7,706 bases of DNA, taken from an uncultured Planctomycetaceae bacterium (lineage in GTDB: Bacteria; Planctomycetota; Planctomycetia; Pirellulales; Pirellulaceae). The notes beneath the pieces were generated by a model. That model had not been told where the DNA came from. It did no database searches and saw only the letters and a list, made by a program, of their open reading frames with translations. Shown piece by piece: positions 1 to 6,449 of the stretch. The translations under genes were made by a program, and so were the position numbers. How positions within the stretch are numbered: the first letter of the stretch is position 1; each line of letters begins with the position of its first letter. Location of the stretch: NCBI GenBank assembly GCA_937967755.1, contig CALBTA010000532.1, positions 1 to 7,706 on the forward strand. Direction: 5' to 3'.

Positions 1-977
1 GGTTGAACGCCCGGGAAGGCTCTGCGTTGCGGGCTAGAATTGACGCGGCCACCGGCGGGCAAGCGGAGCAGCAAATCGAAACATTGGTCGCCGGCGCGGC
101 TAGGCAAGCAGCCGACGAATCACTTCCGGTGAACCAGCGGGTGGAAGCCATTGCCCTGATGCGGTTGGGCTCGCCCGACGACGTTCGCCCACACTTGAGC
201 CGATTGCTCTCGCCCGAAGAGCCGCAGCCGATCCAGCACGCGGCGCTCGATGCGCTGGCATCGTTCGACGGGGTCGCCACAGCCGAGTTGATCATTGAGC
301 GTTGGCAATCTTTCACCCCGCAACTGCGTCGCCGGGCGGGTGATGCGTTGTTTTCCCGCGAAGCGTGGGTGGCCATCGCCCTGGATGCGTTGGACAAAGA
401 GCAGGTTCCGATGGCGGATTTTCAGCGGGAACATTTCGCCCGATTCGAATCGTCAAGCGACGCTCAGTTGGCGCAGCGGGTAAAGAAAGTCCTCAGCCAA
501 CGCCGCGTGTCGCCACGTGCTGAGGTTGTGGCAAATTACGCGCGGGTGATTACTTCCGCAGGGAATTCAAAGAACGGGCTAGCCGCTTTTACCAAGCACT
601 GTGCGGCCTGCCACAAGGTGGGCAATGTGGGTCACGCCGTGGGGCCACCGCTGGCGGCGATGCGCAGCCGCGGGGCGGAAGCGATTCTGGTGAACGTGCT
701 GGATCCCAACCGCGAAGTGAACCCGCAGTATGTCAGTTACACGGTTGTCACTAATCGCGGGCGAACTTTTTCCGGCATGATCATTGCCGAATCGGCGGGC
801 AGCATCACCCTGTCGCGCGGGCAGGGCGAGCAACAAACGATCCTTCGCGGCGACATCGATACGATTAACAGCACCGGCAAGTCGCTGATGCCCGAGGAGT
901 TTGAAAAGGAAATCGACCAGCAGACGATGGGCGACTTGTTGGCGTTTTTGCTTGGGGCCAAGGAGAGTGACAAATGA
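1..977 (+). CDS. PVC-type haem-binding domain protein, C-terminal part (5' end outside window)
   Basis: The frame is open from the left edge; the first complete codon is at 3 and 324 residues are visible. The TTG at 3 is unlikely to be the real start, because proteins of this kind are usually much longer and the helical repeats are already under way. Residues about 40-165 look like HEAT-type helix pairs (for example RVEAIALMRLGSPDDVRPHL and AALDALASFDG). A c-type haem domain follows, with CAACH at residues 200-204 and a candidate distal Met at 296 (SLMPEEF). This matches the Planctomycetes/Verrucomicrobia putative haem-binding domain (the TIGR02603 type), thought to act in the periplasm in electron transfer linked to extracytoplasmic oxidation; the substrate is unknown. 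The stop overlaps the next start as ATGA, so the two genes are probably cotranscribed and translationally coupled. The family call is confident; the function is inferred. Confidence 0.9.
   Translation, partial: LNAREGSALRARIDAATGGQAEQQIETLVAGAARQAADESLPVNQRVEAIALMRLGSPDDVRPHLSRLLSPEEPQPIQHAALDALASFDGVATAELIIERWQSFTPQLRRRAGDALFSREAWVAIALDALDKEQVPMADFQREHFARFESSSDAQLAQRVKKVLSQRRVSPRAEVVANYARVITSAGNSKNGLAAFTKHCAACHKVGNVGHAVGPPLAAMRSRGAEAILVNVLDPNREVNPQYVSYTVVTNRGRTFSGMIIAESAGSITLSRGQGEQQTILRGDIDTINSTGKSLMPEEFEKEIDQQTMGDLLAFLLGAKESDK
960..965 (+). promoter_or_regulatory. Ribosome binding site for the ceramidase-like gene
   Basis: AAGGAG lies 8 nt before the ATG at 974, inside the last codons of the haem-binding gene. 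It is the best Shine-Dalgarno match seen at any gene start in the window. It supports the 974 start even though that start places the palindromic repeat inside the coding region. Confidence 0.75.
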
Positions 978-994
978 ACATCATTCGACAGATA

Positions 995-1043
995 GTCGCT
1001 TTTCGCTCCGCGAAAAGCAGTCTTTCGCGGAGCGAAAGACGAC
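995..1043 (+). repeat. Double palindrome (REP-like, family A) inside the coding sequence
   Basis: Two perfect 9-bp stems stand side by side: GCTTTTCGC/GCGAAAAGC with loop TCC (998-1018) and GTCTTTCGC/GCGAAAGAC with loop GGA (1020-1040). The halves are also inverted copies of each other: 995-1015 matches the reverse complement of 1023-1043 at 19 of 21 positions. On its own strand each half reads GTCG, three variable bases, then TTCGCTCCGCGAA. The two differences between the halves are in the stems and are compensated (C-G against T-A, T-A against C-G). The element encodes residues 8-23 of the ceramidase-like protein. A related copy lies at 5859-5902. Confidence 0.85.
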
Positions 1044-2095
1044 AATCGCGCGTATCGATCTATATTCCTGTCTTCGCAGCGCTGTTGATCAGCGTTTGCG
1101 CCGGCCATGTTTTTGGAGAAGAGTGGAAAGCGGGTGCCGCGAAGTTCAACATCACGCCGGAGCAGTTCATGCCGATGTCGGGCTATGCTGGCCGGGGCGC
1201 GAAGCATGCTGATGGAAAACTGACCGACCTGTGGGCCAAGGCGCTAGTGATCGAAAGCAAACAGGGGCAGCGGGCAGTTCTGGTCACCTACGATTTGATC
1301 GGGATCGACCGCGGCTTGTCGGTGGCGATTTGCAATGCGTTGCAGCGGAAGTTTGAATTGCATAGGTCGGCGGTCGCGCTAAACTTCTCGCACACACATA
1401 CCGGCCCGGTCGTCGCGAAGAATTTGCGGCCGATGCACTACATGCTGTTGGATGAGGCCAACCGCCGCTTGGTCGACGGCTATGCCCAGTTCTTGCAAGA
1501 GAAGTCCGTTGAGGTCGTCGGCGAAGCAATCGCCAATATCGCGCCGGCGAAGCTGGCTTGGGGAAGCGGCACTGCGACGTTTGCCGCGAATCGACGGAAC
1601 AACAAGGAAGCGGAAGTTCCTGAACTGCGCAAGGCGAATGAGCTGCGCGGACCGTTCGATCATGATGTACCTGTGCTGGTCGTAAGCGATGCCAAGGACC
1701 AACTCACCGCGATCGCCTTCGGCTACGCCTGCCACAACACCACGCTTGGCTTGTTGCAATGGTCGGGTGACTATGCCGGCTATGCCCAGTTGGAAATCGA
1801 AAAGGCCCACCCGGGTTGCATCGCTCTGTACTGGGCGGGTTGCGGCGGAGACCAAAACCCGTTGCCCCGGCGGACGGTCGAACTGGCAAAGCAACACGGC
1901 GGCGACCTGGCCGAAGCGGTGGAAAGAACGGTAGGCGATTCCGCTGCGCTACGCCCGATCGAGGGTGAGCTTTCGACGCAATACAAAGAAGTCGACCTGG
2001 CGTTGGCCCGCTTGCCCGATCGTGATGAACTGCTGCGCGAGGCGAAATCGACCAACAAGCAGAACGCGCCGCGGGGCAAACAGCACATGGGACTG

Positions 2096-2098
2096 TAG
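2096..2098 (+). other. Premature in-frame TAG in the ceramidase-like gene
   Basis: The stop lies in the same frame as the coding sequence on both sides; the downstream frame is open from 2099 to 2434. It falls in a poorly conserved linker before YPYSAQTW. Next to it are a GGG run (2089-2091) and a GGGGG run (2110-2114). One missing G in the first run and one extra in the second would also restore an open frame of the same length, reading GTVDNREGASPAYPYS. Confidence 0.8.
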
Positions 2099-2443
2099 AC
2101 AACCGGGAAGGGGGCGTCGCCGGCTTACCCCTACTCGGCACAAACGTGGCGGCTGGGCGATGAGGTGACGTTTGTTTTTCTCGGTGGAGAAGTCGTCATC
2201 GATTATGCGATTCGGCTGAAGGAGGAACTTGGCTCGGGTAGGTTGGATCGCAAAAACGTTTGGGTCGCCGGCTATTCCAATGACGTGATGGCGTACGTTC
2301 CTTCGCGCCGCGTCTTAACCGAAGGAGGGTATGAAGGGGGCGGGGCGATGATTTATTACGGCCTGCCGGCCAACTGGTCGCCGCAGGTGGAAGAGACGAT
2401 TGTTGAAGAGGTGCGACGGCAACTCACGAATTGAAAAGCGTTA

Positions 2444-2516
2444 GTAGCCGAACTCGTGAGCGTTCGGGAGGGTTACTGAACAAATCAAAGACCAGAAGTC
2501 TCACGACTTCGGCTAC
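2444..2516. repeat. Inverted pair of GTAG-headed hairpins (REP-like, family B) between convergent genes
   Basis: The left unit is 2444-2468 (+) and the right unit is 2492-2516 (-). Each is 25 nt, begins GTAGCCGAA, and the two agree at 21 of 25 positions. Each has a 6-bp stem around loop GTGA: GAAGTC/GACTTC in the right unit, and GAACTC/GCGTTC with one mismatch in the left. Position 10 is C pairing with G in the left and G pairing with C in the right, a compensatory change. The spacer is 23 nt. The pair fills most of the 90-nt gap between two converging genes and could end transcription from both sides, though neither hairpin is followed by a T tract. Confidence 0.8.
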
Positions 2517-2524
2517 GGGAGAAT

Positions 2525-3823
2525 TCAATTGATCTTGAAGCACTTGAAGTTTCCGTCGCGGTCTTTGCACAACAGGCGATTGCCGGCGAGTACGACGTGC
2601 GGCCAGGCATCGGTGCGGAAGATGCGGTCCCGGCGGTAGAGTACGTTGGGGGCCTCGGGCGAACGGGCCGCCGTGTCCATTAGCAACAGCGTGCCTTCAT
2701 TGGACCAAACGATCAGCCGGTCGTCGGCCGTGACGATGCACGAACCGGGATCGCCCAGACCCGACGGGCCTTTCCAAACCTGCCGGCCGGTTTCAAAATC
2801 CAAACAATACACATCACGCCAAGACCAATAGATATGGCCTTTGTGAATCACCGGAGAGCAAACTTTCGAATAGACGTCTCGCTGCCAAAGCTTCTTGGCA
2901 CCTCGCAGTGTGACTTCCAACTTGCACATTTTTTGATGGTTGTAGCCGGATGTGATCAGCACATACTGATCCTGCACCGCCGGCGTGGCGATGCCGTTGG
3001 CGAACTCGGTCAGCCACGGGTATTCGGCAACGGTCTGCCCGGCGCGGCCTTGGTCAATCCTCATCACCAGCAGATTGAAATGCGTCAGCATCGCCAGACA
3101 TGGAACACCCTCGACGGTGATCGGCACCACTCCGCCGGTGTGGCCGGCCGGGTCACGGTTTTCGCTGGCCCAAACTTGCCGGCCGGTTTGTTTGTCGAAC
3201 GCGATGGTGTTGCCCGACTTGCCGCCGACTTCAACGATGGCCCAATCGCCGATGACCAACGGCGAAGTGGTGTAACCGTAATCGCGATGCCCGCTGCGGT
3301 TGACCTTCGGGCGAACGGGCGGGTCGTACTTTTCATACAGGTTGATGTGCCAACGCTTCGCCCCGCGCTGGTTCGCATCCCAACAGTGCAAGTCGCCGTC
3401 GATACTCAACGTGAACAACAGCCCGGTCGCCGGGTCGTACGCCGGCGTGCTGCTCGTTCCGCGGTAAATACCTTGGTCGCCGCGGGCCTTGCGTCCGTAG
3501 GACGGGCACGGGTAATCGATTGCCCACAACGTCTTGCCGGTTTCCAAGTCGAGGCAGCGGACCACATCCCGGCCGCGCGCATTGCCGATCGTATAGACAC
3601 GGCCGCCAGCGACAATCGGCGAACTGGAACCCTCGCCGACGTCGGCGCTCCACGCTTGTTCGAGGTGCCAGGTTTTACCACCAAACCCAGACGATTCGTC
3701 GGCGATGCCATCGCGCGAAGGCCCGCGCCAGTGCGGCCAATCGCCGGCGTGAAGCGCATGCGGCGAACAACATGCCAGCGTACAGAGCAACGCCGCCAGC
3801 GGAGCGCGGCAACGAGCAAGCAT
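2525..3823 (-). CDS. Secreted PQQ-like beta-propeller repeat protein
   Basis: The product has 432 residues. Residues 1-26 look like a signal peptide with cleavage after ALHA, followed at once by DWPHWRGPSRDG, a signature that opens many planctomycete PQQ-type propellers. About eight blades follow, each ending in a variant of a LD-x-ETG-x-x-LW motif: about 67-100, 124-158, 186-218, 232-268, 279-313, 323-350, 360-392 and a closing strand set at 409-431. The fold is that of PQQ-dependent dehydrogenases and BamB, but I see no dehydrogenase active-site signature, so a binding or scaffold role outside the cytoplasm is more likely than catalysis. The frame is open upstream to 4006, but that stretch overlaps the preceding gene and runs through a repeat, so the ATG at 3823 with its signal peptide is chosen. 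There is no good ribosome site, because the repeat ends two bases before the ATG. The gene lies 103 nt downstream of the FecR gene on the same strand. Confidence 0.87.
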   Translation of the reverse strand: MLARCRAPLAALLCTLACCSPHALHAGDWPHWRGPSRDGIADESSGFGGKTWHLEQAWSADVGEGSSSPIVAGGRVYTIGNARGRDVVRCLDLETGKTLWAIDYPCPSYGRKARGDQGIYRGTSSTPAYDPATGLLFTLSIDGDLHCWDANQRGAKRWHINLYEKYDPPVRPKVNRSGHRDYGYTTSPLVIGDWAIVEVGGKSGNTIAFDKQTGRQVWASENRDPAGHTGGVVPITVEGVPCLAMLTHFNLLVMRIDQGRAGQTVAEYPWLTEFANGIATPAVQDQYVLITSGYNHQKMCKLEVTLRGAKKLWQRDVYSKVCSPVIHKGHIYWSWRDVYCLDFETGRQVWKGPSGLGDPGSCIVTADDRLIVWSNEGTLLLMDTAARSPEAPNVLYRRDRIFRTDAWPHVVLAGNRLLCKDRDGNFKCFKIN

Positions 3824-3824
3824 A

Positions 3825-3906
3825 GTAGTAGGCACACTCCGTGTGCCGAAACTGAAGCCGTATCGGGGGTGACACTGCGGACGACACAGAGGACTGTGCC
3901 TGCTAC
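3825..3906. repeat. Inverted pair of GTAG-headed hairpins (REP-like, family C) upstream of the PQQ gene
   Basis: The left unit, 3825-3847 (+), is GTAGTA followed by stem GGCACAC/GTGTGCC with loop TCC. The right unit, 3883-3906 on the minus strand, is GTAGCA followed by stem GGCACAG/CTGTGTC with loop TCCT. The loop-closing pair is C-G in the left and G-C in the right, a compensatory change, and one G-T wobble occurs in the right stem. The pair fills most of the 103-nt gap between the FecR and PQQ genes. I see no promoter or terminator with a T tract in the rest of the gap. Confidence 0.8.
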
Positions 3907-3926
3907 GATCACTTTTTGAATGCGCG

Positions 3927-5837
3927 TTACGGGTTGGAAGCTTCATAGTAGCGGGCTTGGCGGTGCTCGGGGTCTTGGAAATCATCGATGCGCGGGACAC
4001 CTTCAAGCTGTGTGTTCACACCGAAACGTTCAATCAACATCTGACGCTGCACGCCTGGCTCCGCCGTCGCAATCGGTTGCGGCTCGCCTCCGAGCAACGC
4101 CCAGTGAACTACCATCACTTCCGTTTCCACAAGCTGCCCGGTCAGAACGCCATCGACCTGCCAACGGCAAACAACCAACGCAGATTTCGCCGGCAGGATC
4201 TCATCAGCCGCCGGAATGCGTGACTTTTCCAGCAGCGTGGCATGGATTTCCATCTGCGGCACCGGCGGGCGGCTGGAAATCAGGTTGCGGTACAACTCGG
4301 CGTTGCGTTGGGCCTCATCGTCGTCGATGTACCGATCGTAAATCGCCAGCCCTTGCAGCGTTCCCGCCCAATCGCGGCCTCCGCGCTGGTCGTCGCCCAA
4401 GGTGATCGCCAACCGCTCCCAATTCGAGAAGCCGCCGCGCACCGCTCCACCGTGATGTACGCGGCGGCCGTCCAAGTAACAAACCAAATCGCCGTCTCGG
4501 TACGACACGACCAAGTGTTGTGGTTGATCGGCGACGAGCCGGCAAAGCTCAATCTCACTTCCCGCCGAACTATCCGCCCCGTCAGTTCGCAAGCGCAGGA
4601 ACAAGCGATCATCCCGCTGGCCCAACACGAAGTTGTAGTTGTCGCTCTTCGAAGAGCAGGTCACGATACGCGTCGGCTGAGAATGTTGGGCGTATGTTGG
4701 GGTGATCGTGACTTCGATGGTCAACTCACCCGTCATCTGGCAGGAGTCCAACACGGGTGCCGACGCATTGTGCAGCCCATAGGAACCGCCCGCCAGCACG
4801 AGCGCGTAGTCGTGATCCAGCCGCGCCTGGCCGCGAGGGCGAAGCTCCAGCGGCTTCCAATTACCCGCGTCGTCGGTGCGAACCTGGCTGACCCTATCGA
4901 CGGTTTCCAGCAGCACGACGGCGTCGCGTCGGTCGACGGGCCAGGTGAGCGGCTTGACCGAGAAGGCATCCGGCGTCGCCACGGCGAATTCACGAGCGCG
5001 GACCGGCAGCGTCTCGCCATCGCTGCTACGCTTCAATTCGACAACGCCCTCCATCACGTCCAGGCGCGTCCGCTCATCATCGGCCGAAAGCCACAGCCGC
5101 GTGCCGCGCACCGTGGCGACTGACAGCGGGGTTTTGAACTGCATCGGCCGCGCGGCGGGTTGCGGCACGACCTCGGCCAGAATTGCGCCCCAAGCGATGG
5201 TCACATGCTTGCCGGTGTTCGTCGTCGAAGGAGTGAGCTGGGCGCTCGTGTCGCCCGTCAGCCGCAGTTCGCTGCCGTCGCGGTAACGCAGCGAGACCGA
5301 CTCATCAGGCAGCGTGACGATCTTGTCGCCGGGGCGCAGCGATGTGCCCGCTTTGATCACCGCGGGCCGGCCTTCGCGCGTCAAGGAAGGATTGCCGTCG
5401 ACCGCTTCCACCACGGCGACCGGCTGCATGAATTGCATCCACCACCACCCACCGCCGGCGGCGACAAGCAACAGAATTAACCCGGCGACCACCCAATTCC
5501 AACGCTGCGTCCCACGCCGCTGCGCCTGGCGCTGTTGCGCCGCCAGTTCCACATCAAGCAGATCGCGCATTTCCATGCCGATGTTCGGGTCAGCCGCGGG
5601 CGGCTCGGGCGAACCAGGTTGGTCGTCTCGAATTCGCTGTTCGACCTGGGCGACGAACCCGCGGCGATCGATCGCCAACTGCTGCGCGAGGTACTCGTCA
5701 ATGATCAACTGGTCTTTCAACCGTGCCGCCAACAGCGCGTCGGCCGAAGCCGCTTCGCACAACGCATCCAATTGCTCGTCGGAAAGCTGCTCCCGATCAT
5801 CGACGAATTGCTGCAAGAGTGTTTCGATATTTTCCAT
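3927..5837 (-). CDS. FecR-domain / LamG-like jellyroll transmembrane protein, putative partner of the adjacent ECF sigma factor
   Basis: The product has 636 residues. Residues 1-110 are hydrophilic, rich in Glu, Gln and Asp, and likely cytosolic. A single membrane helix lies at about 114-133 (WVVAGLILLLVAAGGGWWW). A FecR domain spans about 145-285, with LRPGDKIVTLPDES, RYRDGSELRL, TPLSVATVRGT and VMEGVVEL as recognisable strands. A LamG/concanavalin-like jellyroll follows at about 367-515 (GELTIEVTITP, HLVVSYRDGDLVCYLDGRRV, LQGLAIYDRYI). Residues 525-636 fit no family I recognise. FecR proteins are membrane sensors that control sigma factors; planctomycetes often pair FecR-LamG proteins with ECF sigma genes, which is the arrangement here. 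The ligand is unknown; a LamG domain suggests a polysaccharide or surface target. The ATG at 5837 is preferred over 5846 because GGAA sits 9 nt before it but directly abuts 5846. TAA ends at 3927. Confidence 0.87.
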   Translation of the reverse strand: MENIETLLQQFVDDREQLSDEQLDALCEAASADALLAARLKDQLIIDEYLAQQLAIDRRGFVAQVEQRIRDDQPGSPEPPAADPNIGMEMRDLLDVELAAQQRQAQRRGTQRWNWVVAGLILLLVAAGGGWWWMQFMQPVAVVEAVDGNPSLTREGRPAVIKAGTSLRPGDKIVTLPDESVSLRYRDGSELRLTGDTSAQLTPSTTNTGKHVTIAWGAILAEVVPQPAARPMQFKTPLSVATVRGTRLWLSADDERTRLDVMEGVVELKRSSDGETLPVRAREFAVATPDAFSVKPLTWPVDRRDAVVLLETVDRVSQVRTDDAGNWKPLELRPRGQARLDHDYALVLAGGSYGLHNASAPVLDSCQMTGELTIEVTITPTYAQHSQPTRIVTCSSKSDNYNFVLGQRDDRLFLRLRTDGADSSAGSEIELCRLVADQPQHLVVSYRDGDLVCYLDGRRVHHGGAVRGGFSNWERLAITLGDDQRGGRDWAGTLQGLAIYDRYIDDDEAQRNAELYRNLISSRPPVPQMEIHATLLEKSRIPAADEILPAKSALVVCRWQVDGVLTGQLVETEVMVVHWALLGGEPQPIATAEPGVQRQMLIERFGVNTQLEGVPRIDDFQDPEHRQARYYEASNP

Positions 5838-5846
5838 GATGATCAT

Positions 5847-5850
5847 TTCC
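5847..5850 (-). promoter_or_regulatory. Ribosome binding site deciding the FecR-LamG start
   Basis: GGAA on the minus strand is directly next to the ATG at 5846 but 9 nt before the in-frame ATG at 5837. The second spacing is usable and the first is not. The core is weak, so confidence is moderate. Confidence 0.45.
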
Positions 5851-5858
5851 GACTGACT

Positions 5859-5902
5859 GTCGTGGTTCGCTCCGCGAACAACTTTCTCTTCGCGAGGCGA
5901 CT
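5859..5902. repeat. Second copy of the family A double palindrome, between sigma and FecR genes
   Basis: The left half, 5859-5879, reads GTCG, TGG, then GTTCGC/GCGAAC with overlapping boundaries and loop TCC, matching the halves at 995-1043; one stem pair is G-C here against T-A there. The right half, about 5886-5902 on the minus strand, is degenerate: it keeps TAGTCGC and a short TCGC/GCGA stem around GAG. Its outer end overlaps the sigma stop codon. The element occupies most of the 54-63 nt between the sigma stop and the FecR start. Confidence 0.7.
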
Positions 5903-6428
5903 AACTCTCGCCTGCCACTTGCTTCGACACGCAGTTCTTCAGCGTCGCGCGGATGCGGAACAGCGCAATCCGCACCGCCTCAGCCGTCTTGCTGACCGCC
6001 TGGGCGATTGCGTCGGACGTCAAGTCTTGCTGGTACTTCAACTCCAGCAGCCGGCGACTATCGTCGGGCAGCTTGCGGCAACATTCCTCGAGCGCGATCT
6101 GCAAAGTTCCTTCCGAAGTGCGGCGGAACGTCTCGGTTTCAGTCGCCGCCAACAGTTCCGCCAACGCTTCCCGCTGCACCCGCCCCCGGCTAGCGCACCG
6201 CCGCATCTGGTTCAGGCAAACATTGCTGGCGATGCCTTTCAGCCAACGCTGCGGGGCGACGTCCGGCGGCGTCTTGTCGATGTTCTTGTAAAACTCCAGG
6301 TAGACATCCTGCGCCACGTCGTCCACTTCGTGCGCGGCGATGCCCATCCCCGCGATGTAAGCCCGAATGCGAGCGTGGGTGTTCCGCAAGATGGCGTCGA
6401 AATCGAGTTTCTGTCCAGATTGGGTCAT
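5901..6428 (-). CDS. ECF-type RNA polymerase sigma factor (sigma-70 family)
   Basis: The product has 175 residues, the usual size for an ECF sigma factor with only regions 2 and 4. Region 2 spans about 10-80 and includes DDVAQDVYLEFYKNID (36-51, core-polymerase binding) and RWLKGIASNVCLNQMRR (61-77, -10 recognition). A linker follows at about 80-105. Region 4 spans about 108-168, with LPDDSRRLLELKY and a helix-turn-helix ending AVRIALFRIRATLKNC, which would contact the -35 element. It resembles the sigma group named after Rhodopirellula and Verrucomicrobium (TIGR02989 type); that subgroup is my inference. It directly precedes the FecR-LamG gene on the same strand, so the pair is probably a sensor and its sigma factor. 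The ATG at 6428 has only a weak AGGG upstream. A five-codon open frame (6446-6429) ends with a stop touching this start. Confidence 0.92.
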   Translation of the reverse strand: MTQSGQKLDFDAILRNTHARIRAYIAGMGIAAHEVDDVAQDVYLEFYKNIDKTPPDVAPQRWLKGIASNVCLNQMRRCASRGRVQREALAELLAATETETFRRTSEGTLQIALEECCRKLPDDSRRLLELKYQQDLTSDAIAQAVSKTAEAVRIALFRIRATLKNCVSKQVAGES

Positions 6429-6449
6429 CTACCCTATTGTGGTCATTCA

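Larger units (their letters stand above)
974..2434 (+). pseudogene. Neutral/alkaline ceramidase-like secreted hydrolase, interrupted by in-frame TAG
   Basis: The first segment (974-2098) gives 374 residues and ends at TAG. The same frame then continues to TGA at 2434 with clear ceramidase C-terminal sequence, so the whole would be 486 codons, about the length I expect for planctomycete members of the Ceramidase_alk family. Residues 28-48 form a signal peptide. NFSHTHTGP (137-145) and YACHNTTL (251-258) carry the His residues expected to bind zinc, and CGGDQNP (290-296) is the conserved GD-N-P segment. After the stop come YPYSAQTWRLGDE, FLGGEVV (Glu 406 counting through the stop) and AGYSNDVMAY, where the remaining Glu and Tyr metal ligands are expected; that mapping is my inference. 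True ceramidases split ceramide into sphingosine and fatty acid, but the substrate of planctomycete homologues is not established. Without the tail the protein would lose part of its metal site. It may be a real pseudogene or a sequencing error. Confidence 0.85.

Noticed and set aside
2096..2098. TAG read through as pyrrolysine or by stop-codon reassignment
   Set aside because: Other genes here use TAG as a normal stop (WD40 and sigma genes), the position is in a variable linker and not an active site, and no pyrrolysine machinery is visible.
3831..3906. Family C hairpins as an intrinsic terminator of the FecR transcript
   Set aside because: No T run follows either stem on the minus strand, and paired GTAG-headed units fit a mobile repeat better.
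2834..3919. Long open frame on the plus strand opposite the PQQ gene (361 codons)
   Set aside because: The protein has no recognisable domain and is rich in Arg, Ala and Val as expected from the reverse strand of a GC-rich gene. The minus strand encodes a full propeller there.
3824..4006. Upstream start for the PQQ gene giving a 493-residue product
   Set aside because: The extension overlaps the FecR gene, is translated from the family C repeat, and would place the signal peptide about 60 residues inside the protein.
4242..5123. Long open frame on the plus strand opposite the FecR-LamG gene (293 codons)
   Set aside because: Low-complexity Arg/Ala-rich translation without motifs; the antisense gene has a membrane helix, FecR and LamG domains in order.
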